Under the pieces are notes generated by a model. That model saw nothing but the letters and a program-made list of their open reading frames with translations. It did no database searches and was not told where the DNA came from. The position numbers and the translations under genes are program-made. From NCBI GenBank assembly GCA_024698715.1, contig JAILRA010000089.1, positions 1-37,228 of the forward strand: DNA of 37,228 bases, in the 5' to 3' direction. Positions 7,072 through 15,960 of this stretch are shown here, piece by piece; position 1 is the first letter of the stretch, and every line of letters begins with the position of its first letter. Source of the stretch: Lachnospiraceae bacterium. Lineage in GTDB: Bacteria > Bacillota > Clostridia > Lachnospirales > Lachnospiraceae.

Positions 7072-9126
7072 ATGGCAAAAAAGGGTTCATTATCAATTAA
7101 TTCGGAAAACATATTTCCGATTATCAAGAAGTGGCTTTATTCCGACCACGACATATTCATGCGTGAGCTTATTTCTAACGGCTGTGACGCGATAACCAAA
7201 CTTAAAAAACTCGATATGATGGGAGAATATACACTTCCCGACGGGTTTAAGGAAAGAATAGACGTTATTGTAAATCCGGAAAAGAAAACAATCTCATTTA
7301 TCGATAACGGTCTCGGAATGACATCCGATGAAGTTGAAGAATACATTAACCAGATAGCTTTTTCAGGTGCTACCGATTTTATCGAAAAATATAAGGATAA
7401 AGCAAATGACGATCAGATCATCGGTCATTTCGGTTTGGGCTTCTATTCGGCATTTATGGTATCCGAAAAAGTAACTATCGACACACTTTCTTATCGTGAA
7501 GGTGCAAAAGCGGTTCACTGGGAGTGCGACGGCGGCACTGAATTTACGATGGAAGACAGCGACAAAGCAGATGTAGGAACAGTTATCACACTTTATCTGA
7601 TGGAAGACTGCGTGGAATTCTGCAACGAATACCGTGCAAGAGAGATCATCAAGAAATACTGTTCGTTCATGCCTACAGAGATCTATATCCGTAAGGAAGA
7701 TACAAAGGAAACTCAGACTATCAAGGCAAGCGAGAAACTTGATGATGATGTTGTTATCGAAGAACTCGAAAAGAAAGAAGATGAGGATGAAGCAAAGATA
7801 AAAATAAGAAAACGTCCCGAACTTCTTAACGACACACATCCTTTGTGGATGAAAAATCCCGCAGAATGCGAGAAGGAAGACTATCTGGCATTCTACCGCA
7901 AGGTTTTCAATGATTACAAAGAGCCTCTTTTCTGGATACATCTGAATATGGATTATCCGTTCAATCTTAAGGGAATCCTTTACTTCCCTAAGATCAACAT
8001 GGAATACGATGCTATCGAAGGAACCATCAAACTTTACAACAATCAGGTATTCATCGCAGATAACATCAAAGAAGTAATACCCGAATTCCTGCTTCTTTTG
8101 AAGGGTGTCATTGATTGTCCCGATCTTCCTTTGAACGTATCCCGTTCCGCACTTCAGAATGACGGATTTGTAAACAAGATCAGCGAATACATTACCAAGA
8201 AAGTGGCTGACAAATTATCCGGTATGTGCAAGACGGATAAGGAAAACTACGAGAAATACTGGAGCGACATTTCTCCTTTCATCAAGTACGGATGCCTGAA
8301 AGACGATAAATTCTGCGAGAAGATGAACGATTACATCCTCTTTAAGAATTTAAACGATGAGTATATGACATTGCCGGAATGTCTTGAAACAAAACCCATT
8401 GATACTTCGGATGCGGTTGACGAAGACGGAAATCCCGTAGAGACTGAGGTGGTTTCGGAAGGTGAAACTGTTGAAGAAGCGGCAGGTGAAGGCGAAAACA
8501 AGGAAGATGAAAAAAAAGAAAAGATCATCTACTTCGTAACGGATCCCGTTGAACAGAGCCAGTATGTGGCAATGTTTAAAAAGGCCAAGATGGATGCGGT
8601 AATGCTTACGGACAATATAGACATGCCGTTCATCAATCAGCTTGAGATGAAGAACCAGGGCGTGGTATTCAAGAGGATCGATGAAGATCTTTCCGATGCG
8701 TTAAAGACCAAGAATTCCGCCAAAGTTGAGGAAGAACTCAAGGCCAATGAGGAAGAACTTGCAAAACTCTTCAAGAAGATCGTCAAGAAAGACAACATAA
8801 AGGTCAAACTCGAAAAACTCAAAAACAAAGATATCTCCGCAATGATGACAATGTCCGGAGAGACCAGAAAAATGCAGGAAATGATGCGTATGTACGCAAG
8901 CGGAATGGGCATAGACGAATTCAGCAAGGAAGGTCTTACACTTGTTCTCAATGCCAATAACAAACTCGTACAGTTCCTGATCGAGCAGAAAGACGGAGAG
9001 AACGTAAATCTCATCTGCGAGCAGCTTTTCGATCTGGCACTCATACAGCACGGACCTCTTTCACCCGACGAGATGACCAAATTCGTAAACAGATCCAACA
9101 AAATAATGATGATACTTGCAAAATAA
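7072..9126 (+). CDS. htpG: Chaperone HtpG (Hsp90)
   Basis: A 684-residue cytoplasmic Hsp90 chaperone, an ATP-driven dimer that remodels client proteins. The N-terminal GHKL ATPase shows RELISNGCDA (catalytic Glu), FIDNGLGM and GHFGLGFYSAFMV. The middle domain shows NVSRSALQND and the C-terminal dimerisation domain ends the protein. An acidic Glu/Asp/Gly-rich insert at ~440-485 sits between middle-domain segments and makes the protein longer than E. coli HtpG (624 aa). ATG 7072 is chosen with AGAGGTG 6 bp upstream; the GTG at 7063 is part of that ribosome site. It is monocistronic with its own promoter, CIRCE and terminator. In B. subtilis htpG is not under HrcA, so CIRCE control here differs from that model. 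Confidence 0.97.
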   Translation: MAKKGSLSINSENIFPIIKKWLYSDHDIFMRELISNGCDAITKLKKLDMMGEYTLPDGFKERIDVIVNPEKKTISFIDNGLGMTSDEVEEYINQIAFSGATDFIEKYKDKANDDQIIGHFGLGFYSAFMVSEKVTIDTLSYREGAKAVHWECDGGTEFTMEDSDKADVGTVITLYLMEDCVEFCNEYRAREIIKKYCSFMPTEIYIRKEDTKETQTIKASEKLDDDVVIEELEKKEDEDEAKIKIRKRPELLNDTHPLWMKNPAECEKEDYLAFYRKVFNDYKEPLFWIHLNMDYPFNLKGILYFPKINMEYDAIEGTIKLYNNQVFIADNIKEVIPEFLLLLKGVIDCPDLPLNVSRSALQNDGFVNKISEYITKKVADKLSGMCKTDKENYEKYWSDISPFIKYGCLKDDKFCEKMNDYILFKNLNDEYMTLPECLETKPIDTSDAVDEDGNPVETEVVSEGETVEEAAGEGENKEDEKKEKIIYFVTDPVEQSQYVAMFKKAKMDAVMLTDNIDMPFINQLEMKNQGVVFKRIDEDLSDALKTKNSAKVEEELKANEEELAKLFKKIVKKDNIKVKLEKLKNKDISAMMTMSGETRKMQEMMRMYASGMGIDEFSKEGLTLVLNANNKLVQFLIEQKDGENVNLICEQLFDLALIQHGPLSPDEMTKFVNRSNKIMMILAK

Positions 9127-9132
9127 AAAACG

Positions 9133-9163
9133 GAAGGGAAACGAAAAAGTTTCCCTTCTTTTT
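9133..9163 (+). terminator. Intrinsic terminator after htpG
   Basis: A perfect 10-bp stem GAAGGGAAAC / GTTTCCCTTC, loop GAAAAA, five T residues, 6 bp after the stop codon. Confidence 0.96.
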
Positions 9164-9209
9164 ATGAATGAAGCGGTTTGACGAGAAGGCAGGGGATTGT
9201 GATTTTATC

Positions 9210-9238
9210 TTGTGAATAATCGGGATGTGTAGTAAAAT
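9210..9238 (+). promoter_or_regulatory. Promoter for the lipoprotein-pur operon
   Basis: TTGTGA-N17-TAAAAT, ending 57 bp before the ATG at 9296 and after the htpG terminator. No purine riboswitch-like fold or PurR box was seen between it and the gene. Confidence 0.6.
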
Positions 9239-9295
9239 AACTTTGTATGTGGTTTTTACAAAAGCACAAAAAAAGCAGTGAAAACGGAGATAAAT

Positions 9296-11026
9296 ATGAA
9301 AAAGTTTACAGTCGGTATTATTGCTGGAATATTAATATTATCGCTTACCACGGCATGCCTTCCGACGGTTGCCGTAAATGGCGGCGATAAGGATTCAAAC
9401 AGCGGTTTTGCCACTATCGAACCGGATGATATCAAAGACAGCGGAAACGATAATGACGCTAATACAACGGATAATACCGACAACGGAAATGACGGCAGTA
9501 CCGTTAACGCAAACGGAAATGATGCATCTGATTCACCCTATGCGGATTATCCCGAATACAGTGTCTGGCAGTATCCCCTTAAAAATGAAACATTTACCGA
9601 TCCCGAAGGAAAAACGAGGGATAAGGTTATGGTTTCCTATGATTCCATATCCATCAATTCCTATGAAGATAACGGATTCGTATATAAGGAACTGTCTGAT
9701 TCCATAAAAGAATACAACAAAGAACTGGAAGAGACACTGCAAACTACATTTGACGGGCTTTTGAAGGACTGGAATGAGTATTATTCGGATGTTGAAGAAG
9801 GCAGTTATATTCCGACTCTTTATGAGATCGTTCATATGGGCGTTGTGAGAGCCGACAAACAGGTCTTCTCGATAGCAATTAACGATGAAACTTATTACGG
9901 CGGAGCACACGGAGGAAATTATCCTTACGGAGTAACTTTCGATTCTCAGACAGGCAAGCAGATCGCTCTTTCGGATGTGATCATCAAAAATGACGGACTT
10001 AACAAGATCATCGTTGATGAACTTTACGAAAACTATGATAAAGAGATCTTCTTTGCGGAAGACAGGGATGAACTGGAAAAAGAGGTTCAGGAATATCTGA
10101 ATGACGGGCTTGGATGGACCATAAATTACGAGGGCGTTTCATTCTACTTCGGAGATTACGCTCTTGCGGCATATGCATCCGGACACCAGGTGGTTTACAT
10201 AAATTACGATAAATATCCCGAATATCTTAATGCTGATTATTTTGAAAATGCCGACAAAGAGTATGTTGTTCGTGTATCAGCCGATGTTTATTATCCTTAC
10301 ACCGTAAACGGAAAAGAATCCTATTTATGGTTTGACTGGGAAAAGAAATACATTGAGGAAAGCGGATATTATTCCGACACATATCAGTATCTGAACATAG
10401 GAAACAACGAGTTTTATCAGCAGCTTGATATGGACGGCTCTTTCATAGATCCCGGTCTTTACATCATCAGAAAGAACGGCAAGGATTTTCTGTATCTTCA
10501 GAATTACTTTTATGACGGAGTGGAATTCCTTCAGACATTTGAGATCCAGAACGGTAAATTCGTATCTATCGGAGAATATGACGGAGGAATAAGTTTTAAT
10601 ACCAATGAACTGGTTGAAACGATATTCGATACCAATATTCCTTTCACCGGCAATTTCGAATTTGCATGGAAAAATGCACGTGTTACCGATAACGGTACTC
10701 TTGAACCCAAGAGCAATATCTTCAGATATCATATCTACAAAGAGGATCTTGATTCGGAGGAAAGCTGGAAAACAGGCTGCTATGAAGTACTCGAAGATAT
10801 CGAGGGATATGCTGCCGATGAAGAAGGAGATCTTTTGGATGACAAGCTGACATTAAAGAAGGGAAGCAAGGTATTGCCTTTCAGTACCGACGGAAGCACG
10901 TTCATCACGGTTCTTTGTTCCGACGGCAAAAAATATGCGTTTAATGCTAAATTTGACGATTCCGGAAGGATCTTCATAAATAATAAAAATACTTACGATT
11001 TGTTTGATTATATTTCTGAATGGTAA
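9296..11026 (+). CDS. DUF3298 domain-containing probable lipoprotein
   Basis: 576 residues. The N-terminus (MKKFTVGIIAGILILSLTTAC) is a signal peptide ending at a probable lipidation Cys21 (the lipobox is imperfect), followed by a low-complexity Asp/Asn/Gly/Thr linker (~28-82). The middle (~105-340) matches the DUF4163/DUF3298 (PdaC/RsiV-like) arrangement, with FSIAINDETYYGGAHGG then FDSQTGKQIALSDVI at ~192-231. The C-terminal ~230 residues are Tyr/Asp/Asn-rich and not recognised. The family is extracytoplasmic; RsiV relatives bind lysozyme and PdaC relatives act on peptidoglycan, but neither function is shown here. ATG 9296 has a CGGAGA site; a GTG at 9278 is rejected. The stop is only 12 bp from purE, so it leads the purine operon. 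Confidence 0.78.
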   Translation: MKKFTVGIIAGILILSLTTACLPTVAVNGGDKDSNSGFATIEPDDIKDSGNDNDANTTDNTDNGNDGSTVNANGNDASDSPYADYPEYSVWQYPLKNETFTDPEGKTRDKVMVSYDSISINSYEDNGFVYKELSDSIKEYNKELEETLQTTFDGLLKDWNEYYSDVEEGSYIPTLYEIVHMGVVRADKQVFSIAINDETYYGGAHGGNYPYGVTFDSQTGKQIALSDVIIKNDGLNKIIVDELYENYDKEIFFAEDRDELEKEVQEYLNDGLGWTINYEGVSFYFGDYALAAYASGHQVVYINYDKYPEYLNADYFENADKEYVVRVSADVYYPYTVNGKESYLWFDWEKKYIEESGYYSDTYQYLNIGNNEFYQQLDMDGSFIDPGLYIIRKNGKDFLYLQNYFYDGVEFLQTFEIQNGKFVSIGEYDGGISFNTNELVETIFDTNIPFTGNFEFAWKNARVTDNGTLEPKSNIFRYHIYKEDLDSEESWKTGCYEVLEDIEGYAADEEGDLLDDKLTLKKGSKVLPFSTDGSTFITVLCSDGKKYAFNAKFDDSGRIFINNKNTYDLFDYISEW

Positions 11027-11038
11027 TAGGAGAGTAAA

Positions 11039-11545
11039 ATGGCACAGGTTGGAATAGTAATGGGCTCCGATTCGGATATGCCCGTAATGAGCAAAGCAGC
11101 AGAAATGCTCGACAAGTTCGGCATTTCATATGAAATGACGATCATTTCCGCACACAGGGAACCGGATGTGTTCTTTGAGTATGCAAAGAGTGCGGAATCA
11201 AAGGGATTTAAAGTGATAATAGCAGGTGCCGGAATGGCAGCTCATCTTCCAGGTATGTGTGCGGCGATCTTCCCGATGCCCGTAATAGGTATTCCCATGC
11301 ATACGACAAGCCTCGGAGGAAAGGATTCACTTTACTCGATCGTGCAGATGCCTTCGGGTATTCCCGTTGCCACGGTAGCGATCAACGGCGGTGCGAATGC
11401 CGGCATTCTTGCGGCAAAGATACTTGCGACATCCGACAGTGAGCTTCTTGCAAAATTAAAAGATTATTCCGAATCCTTAAAGAAGAGCGTTCAGGAAAAA
11501 GACGCGAAACTTCAGGAAACAGGATACAAAAATTACGGAAAATAA
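11039..11545 (+). CDS. purE: 5-(carboxyamino)imidazole ribonucleotide mutase
   Basis: 168 residues, normal for class I PurE. It shifts the carboxylate of N5-CAIR to give CAIR in de novo purine synthesis. The N-terminal VGIVMGSDSDMPVM phosphate-binding loop and the ISAHREP motif with its conserved His are intact, followed by GAGMAAHLPGM and GIPM. The start has an AGGAG site 6 bp upstream and lies 12 bp after the lipoprotein gene. A class I mutase normally needs PurK to make N5-CAIR; purK is not in the window. First of four co-directional pur genes. Confidence 0.97.
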   Translation: MAQVGIVMGSDSDMPVMSKAAEMLDKFGISYEMTIISAHREPDVFFEYAKSAESKGFKVIIAGAGMAAHLPGMCAAIFPMPVIGIPMHTTSLGGKDSLYSIVQMPSGIPVATVAINGGANAGILAAKILATSDSELLAKLKDYSESLKKSVQEKDAKLQETGYKNYGK

Positions 11546-11592
11546 ACAGGTTACTATTAAACAAAAATATATTTTATTTTAAGGAGAAAAAA

Positions 11593-12618
11593 ATGGATTA
11601 CAAATCATCCGGAGTTGACATCGAGGCAGGGTACAAGTCTGTCGAACTGATGAAAGGGTTTGTTAAGGAAACATTCAGAGAAGAAGTTCTCGGCGGTATC
11701 GGAGGTTTTTCCGGAGCTTTTTCAATGAAGGCAGTTAAAGAAATGGACGATCCCGTTCTTTTGTCGGGTACCGACGGATGCGGAACAAAGGTTAAGCTTG
11801 CGTTCCTTCTTGACAAGCACGATACGATAGGAATCGATGCGGTTGCCATGTGTGTGAACGATGTGGCATGTGCGGGCGGAGAGCCTCTTTTCTTCCTTGA
11901 TTACATAGCTTGCGGAAAGAATATTCCGGAAAAGATCGCCACGATAGTAAAAGGAGTTGCGGAAGGCTGCAAACAGTCAGGCTGCGCACTGATAGGCGGC
12001 GAAACGGCAGAACATCCCGGTCTCATGCCCGAAGATGAATACGATCTTGCGGGATTCGCTGTGGGAGTGGTAGACAGAAAAGATCTTATCACCGGAAAAG
12101 ATATCAAAGACGGTGATGTTCTTATCGGAATCGCTTCGAGCGGTGTTCATTCAAACGGCTTTTCTCTGGTCAGAAAAGTTTTCAGAATGACGGAAGACAA
12201 TCTTAACCGTTATCGCGATGAACTCGGAACGACTCTCGGTGATGCACTCATCACACCGACGAAAATATATGTAAAGGCTTTAAAGAGCATCAAGGATGCA
12301 GGCGTAAAGGTTAAAGGCTGCAGCCACATCACCGGCGGCGGATTTTACGAAAACATTCCCAGAATGCTTCCCGACGGAATCCTGGCTGAGATAAACAAAG
12401 ATTCATATCCGATCCCTCCCATTTTCGAACTTATCAAAAAAGAAGGCGGAATCGCAGAGGAAATGATGTACAACACATTTAATATGGGACTCGGTATGGT
12501 AATAGCAGTCGATCCCGCAGATGTCGATAAAGTGATGAATGCCGTAAAAGAAGCGGGCGAGATGCCTTATACGGTAGGTAAATGCGTCAGCGGAGAAAAG
12601 GGAGTTAAATTATGTTAA
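11593..12618 (+). CDS. purM: Phosphoribosylformylglycinamidine cyclo-ligase (AIR synthetase)
   Basis: 341 residues, typical. PurM closes FGAM to AIR using ATP, the step before PurE/K. It begins with the usual DYKSSGVDIEAGYKSVELMK. The glycine-rich GGIGGFSGAF, GTDGCGTKVKLA and CVNDVACAGGEPLFFLDYIA motifs, then GGETAEHPGLMP and ITGGGFYENIPRMLP, are all present. The ribosome site AAGGAG is 7 bp upstream. The gap to purE is 47 bp with no terminator. It overlaps purN by 7 bp. Confidence 0.98.
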   Translation: MDYKSSGVDIEAGYKSVELMKGFVKETFREEVLGGIGGFSGAFSMKAVKEMDDPVLLSGTDGCGTKVKLAFLLDKHDTIGIDAVAMCVNDVACAGGEPLFFLDYIACGKNIPEKIATIVKGVAEGCKQSGCALIGGETAEHPGLMPEDEYDLAGFAVGVVDRKDLITGKDIKDGDVLIGIASSGVHSNGFSLVRKVFRMTEDNLNRYRDELGTTLGDALITPTKIYVKALKSIKDAGVKVKGCSHITGGGFYENIPRMLPDGILAEINKDSYPIPPIFELIKKEGGIAEEMMYNTFNMGLGMVIAVDPADVDKVMNAVKEAGEMPYTVGKCVSGEKGVKLC

Positions 12619-13205
12619 GAATTGCTGTCTGTGTATCCGGAGGCGGAACCAATCTGCAGGCAATAATCGATTCGATCAAATCGGGAAAACTTGAAGATGT
12701 CGAAATAATAAGCGTCATTTCAAACAATCCCAACGCTTATGCACTTGAAAGAGCGAAGAACGAAGGCATAGAAGCTAGATGCATATCTCCGAAATCCTTT
12801 GAAACGAGAGAGGATTTCAATGAAGCTTTCTTAAATGCCCTGAATGAGATAAATCCCGATCTTATCGTACTTGCAGGATTTTTGGTGGTGATCCCTCCGA
12901 AGGTGACCGAAGTTTTCAAAGGCAGGATCATTAATATACATCCTTCACTTATTCCTTCTTTTTGCGGGACAGGTTTTTACGGACTCAAAGTTCATGAAGC
13001 CGCACTTAAGAGGGGCGTAAAGATTACGGGAGCTACGGTCCATTACGTGGACGAAGGTACGGACACCGGCCCCATCATAATGCAGAAAGCGGTTGAGGTT
13101 AAGGAAGGCGATACGCCCGAGATCCTTCAGCGCAGAGTCATGGAACAGGCTGAGTGGATAATATTACCCGAGAGTATAGGTTTGATTGCAAAGGAGAAAA
13201 AATGA
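12612..13205 (+). CDS. purN: Phosphoribosylglycinamide formyltransferase
   Basis: 197 residues. PurN transfers a formyl group from 10-formyl-THF to GAR. The N-terminal CVSGGGTNLQAI phosphate loop and the catalytic stretch INIHPSLIPSFCG (Asn, His) with DEGTDTGPII (Asp) are intact. It starts inside purM (7-bp overlap) and its TGA overlaps the purD ATG by 4 bp, indicating translational coupling. It uses one-carbon units that glyA helps supply. Confidence 0.97.
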   Translation: MLRIAVCVSGGGTNLQAIIDSIKSGKLEDVEIISVISNNPNAYALERAKNEGIEARCISPKSFETREDFNEAFLNALNEINPDLIVLAGFLVVIPPKVTEVFKGRIINIHPSLIPSFCGTGFYGLKVHEAALKRGVKITGATVHYVDEGTDTGPIIMQKAVEVKEGDTPEILQRRVMEQAEWIILPESIGLIAKEKK

Positions 13206-14473
13206 AAATACTGGTTGTCGGCGGCGGCGGAAGAGAGCATGCCATCATAACTGCGTTGGCAAAGAGCAAAAGAGTTGACAAATTATACTGTGTTCCCGGA
13301 AATGCCGGTATAGAAGAACTTGCCGAGTGTGCACCCATCGGAGTGATGGAATTTGACAAGATCGCAATGTATGCACTCGAAAAACAGGTCGATCTTGTGG
13401 TTGTCGGACCTGACGATCCTTTGGTGGCAGGTCTTGTGGATGTGCTCGAAACAGCGGGACTTAAAGTATTCGGACCGAACAAAAAAGCGGCGATACTTGA
13501 AGGAAGCAAGGCATTCAGCAAGGATCTGATGAAAAAGTACAATATTCCCACTGCCAAATATGAAGTGTTCGAAGATTCAGGCAGTGCGATAGCATTCCTT
13601 GATAAATGCAAATTCCCCGTTGTTCTTAAAGCGGACGGACTTGCACTCGGAAAAGGCGTTCTTATCTGCAATGATCACGATGAGGCGGTTGCAGGCATTC
13701 ATGAGATCATGGATGACAAGAAGTTCGGAAGTGCCGGCAACAAAATGGTTATAGAAGAGTTCCTTACCGGAAGAGAAGTGAGTGTTCTTTCGTTTACTGA
13801 CGGAAAGACAATCAAGATCATGACTTCCGCACAGGATCACAAACGTGCGAAAGACAATGACGAAGGTCTTAACACCGGAGGAATGGGAACGTTTTCACCT
13901 TCACCTTTCTATACCGAAAGAGTTGATGATTTTTGCAAAAAATACATTTATCAGGCTACCGTTGATGCTATGGCATCTGAAGGCAGAGAATTTAAGGGTG
14001 TCATTTTCTTCGGTCTGATGCTCACATCCGAAGGACCCAGAGTTCTTGAGTATAATGCAAGATTCGGAGATCCCGAAGCACAGGTTGTCATTACCAGAAT
14101 GAAAAACGATATAGTTGACGTTTTCGAAGCTTGTGTAGAAGGTCATCTCGATCAGATCGATCTTGAATTCGAAGACAACGCTGCGGTATGCGTTATCCTT
14201 GCAAGCGACGGATATCCCGTTTCCTATGAGAAGGGCAAGGAGATAAAAGGTCTTGAGAACTTCAAGGGAAAAGACGATTATTATTGTTTCCATGCGGGAA
14301 GCGAGACCGTTGACGGCAAGATCGTAACAAACGGCGGAAGAGTACTCGGAATAACGGCTCTAGGAAACACTCTTACAGAGGCGAGAAAGAAAGCATATGA
14401 TGCATGCGAATGGATCGATTTTGAAAACAAATACATGCGTCATGACATCGGAAAAGCCATTGACGAGGCTTAA
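13202..14473 (+). CDS. purD: Phosphoribosylamine--glycine ligase (GAR synthetase)
   Basis: 423 residues, typical. PurD joins phosphoribosylamine and glycine with ATP. It opens with KILVVGGGGREHAI, followed by the PDDPLVAGLVD segment and the ATP-grasp core with FPVVLKADGLALGKGV, EEFLTGREVSVL, NTGGMGTFSP and LEYNARFGDPEAQV. ATG 13202 lies in the AAGGAGAAAAAATGA junction with purN; a longer reading from 13154 would overlap purN by 50 bp and is rejected. In many Firmicutes purH lies between purN and purD; it is absent here. Last gene of the operon; no clear terminator follows before the next promoter. Confidence 0.98.
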   Translation: MKILVVGGGGREHAIITALAKSKRVDKLYCVPGNAGIEELAECAPIGVMEFDKIAMYALEKQVDLVVVGPDDPLVAGLVDVLETAGLKVFGPNKKAAILEGSKAFSKDLMKKYNIPTAKYEVFEDSGSAIAFLDKCKFPVVLKADGLALGKGVLICNDHDEAVAGIHEIMDDKKFGSAGNKMVIEEFLTGREVSVLSFTDGKTIKIMTSAQDHKRAKDNDEGLNTGGMGTFSPSPFYTERVDDFCKKYIYQATVDAMASEGREFKGVIFFGLMLTSEGPRVLEYNARFGDPEAQVVITRMKNDIVDVFEACVEGHLDQIDLEFEDNAAVCVILASDGYPVSYEKGKEIKGLENFKGKDDYYCFHAGSETVDGKIVTNGGRVLGITALGNTLTEARKKAYDACEWIDFENKYMRHDIGKAIDEA

Positions 14474-14478
14474 CAGAC

Positions 14479-14507
14479 TTGACGCAAACGATAAAAAAAT
14501 GTATATT
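14479..14507 (+). promoter_or_regulatory. Sigma-A promoter for the SH3-domain gene
   Basis: TTGACG-N17-TATATT, beginning 5 bp after the purD stop and ending 34 bp before the next ATG. Confidence 0.8.
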
Positions 14508-14541
14508 TAATAGTTGTGTATCGTAATACAGAGGAGAAAAA

Positions 14542-15906
14542 ATGAAACTGTTAAATAATAAAAAATTCATATTACAAAGTATTGCTTCATTTGCAGTGTT
14601 ACTTATGTGTGTTTTCATGTTATCCATATACGCAAAGGCTGACACACCGGGTATTGTAAATGAAAATAACGTAAATATCAGATCTCAGGCGGATGCGACC
14701 AGTACTTCACTCGGAAAAGTAAATTCCGGAGACAAAGTTACCATTCTTGAAGAGATCACCAACTCATCAAATGTTTTGTGGTACAAAGTTACTACTGCAG
14801 CGGGAACAACAGGTTATATCCGTGCGGATTTCATTACCAAAGCCAATTCGGGTGATGACGGCGGACTTGATAACGGAAACAACAATGATCCAACCGTTAC
14901 AGACACCGATCCTAAAGCAGCATATATAGTCGGCGATGTTGTTAATATCCGTTCAAAGGCTTCGGCTTCTTCGGATCTTATCGCAAAGGCTCAGAAAAAC
15001 ACCGAAGTTACGGTGGTCGGTGAAACAAAAGCAACCGACGGATTCAAATGGTATAAAGTATCATTTACGGCAGACGGAGCAAAGAAAACAGGATTCATCA
15101 GAAGTGACCTTGTTACTTTTACAAAGCCTACCAATGATCCCGAAGAAACCGTAATAGATTCCGAAGACAATACAGATACCGATAACGGTCAGGATAATAC
15201 CGATAACGGCGGAGATGCTGCAACTACCGACGATACCCCGGTTACTCCCGACTCGGGCGAGACCGGTGATACTGTAGTAAGCGAACCCAAGAGAGAGATC
15301 ACACCTCTTCAGCCTTATGAGGATCCTGCAAATCTTCCCGACGGATTCACTGAAGGACAGCTCGGAAGCGGTGAAAAGGTATGGACCAAAGGTGATTATT
15401 ACATCATCTACGGTATGAATGAAAAAGAAGTTACCGGATGGTATGTGCTTGATGAGAAAAACAGTACATACATTTCATATGAGGGACTTTTCGATAAAGG
15501 CAGCAGTTCTTCCAAACCTGCAGGCACGATATTCGGAATCAACATCAAAGTGATCCTCATCATCCTTATGATCCTTGTTATCATTCTTCTCGGTGTTGTA
15601 TTCTTCATGGCTCTCAAGCTTTCGAGAGGCGTTGAGAATGACGATGATTATGATTACGATGATTACGAAGATGAAGAGGAAGAAGACGATATTCCCGTAT
15701 CTTCAATAGAGAATTCAAGAGGTTCACGTTCTTCGGGAAAAGCAGCAAAAGCAGTTGAAGAAGATGAACCCAAGCAAAGCAAAGCGTCAAAGGCAAAGGA
15801 CAAATTCCTGAATTATTTCACAACCGAAGTCGATGACGACGATGACGACGGTGAATACTACAACGATGACGACGATGATGACGATATAGATTTTATTGAT
15901 ATCTGA
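14542..15906 (+). CDS. Membrane-anchored protein with two bacterial SH3 domains
   Basis: 454 residues. A signal peptide is predicted at 1-33 (cleavage after AKA). Two SH3_3-type domains follow at ~36-95 and ~128-193, each with the NVNIRS or VVNIRSKAS start, a V-x-x-G-x-x-V-x-V/I turn, WYKV and a G-F/Y-I-R ending. Such domains usually bind cell-wall peptides. A Thr/Asp/Asn-rich linker (~198-250) leads to a WTKGDYYIIYG-type region, one membrane segment (~332-357) and a cytoplasmic tail (~360-454) that is extremely acidic with runs of Asp and Glu, ending in a poly-Asp stretch. So it links wall and cytoplasm across the membrane. Start has AGAGGAG upstream. The function is not known; a wall-sensing or scaffolding role is inference only. 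Confidence 0.85.
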   Translation: MKLLNNKKFILQSIASFAVLLMCVFMLSIYAKADTPGIVNENNVNIRSQADATSTSLGKVNSGDKVTILEEITNSSNVLWYKVTTAAGTTGYIRADFITKANSGDDGGLDNGNNNDPTVTDTDPKAAYIVGDVVNIRSKASASSDLIAKAQKNTEVTVVGETKATDGFKWYKVSFTADGAKKTGFIRSDLVTFTKPTNDPEETVIDSEDNTDTDNGQDNTDNGGDAATTDDTPVTPDSGETGDTVVSEPKREITPLQPYEDPANLPDGFTEGQLGSGEKVWTKGDYYIIYGMNEKEVTGWYVLDEKNSTYISYEGLFDKGSSSSKPAGTIFGINIKVILIILMILVIILLGVVFFMALKLSRGVENDDDYDYDDYEDEEEEDDIPVSSIENSRGSRSSGKAAKAVEEDEPKQSKASKAKDKFLNYFTTEVDDDDDDGEYYNDDDDDDDIDFIDI

Positions 15907-15915
15907 TTTTGAGAT

Positions 15916-15947
15916 AAGCCTCTGCCTTATTGGACAGGGGCTTTTTT
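15916..15947 (+). terminator. Intrinsic terminator between the SH3-domain gene and clpC
   Basis: A 9-bp stem AAGCCTCTG / CAGGGGCTT with one wobble and six T residues. It ends 13 bp before the clpC ATG, leaving no room for a separate clpC promoter between them. Confidence 0.82.
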
Positions 15948-15960
15948 GAAGGAAAACAAA

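Noticed and set aside
9216..9296. Purine riboswitch for the pur operon
   Set aside because: The leader is short (~50 nt), and no purine-aptamer core or paired helices were found.
13154..13201. N-terminal extension of PurD
   Set aside because: It would overlap purN by about 50 bp, while ATG 13202 has a proper ribosome site and gives the standard PurD N-terminus.
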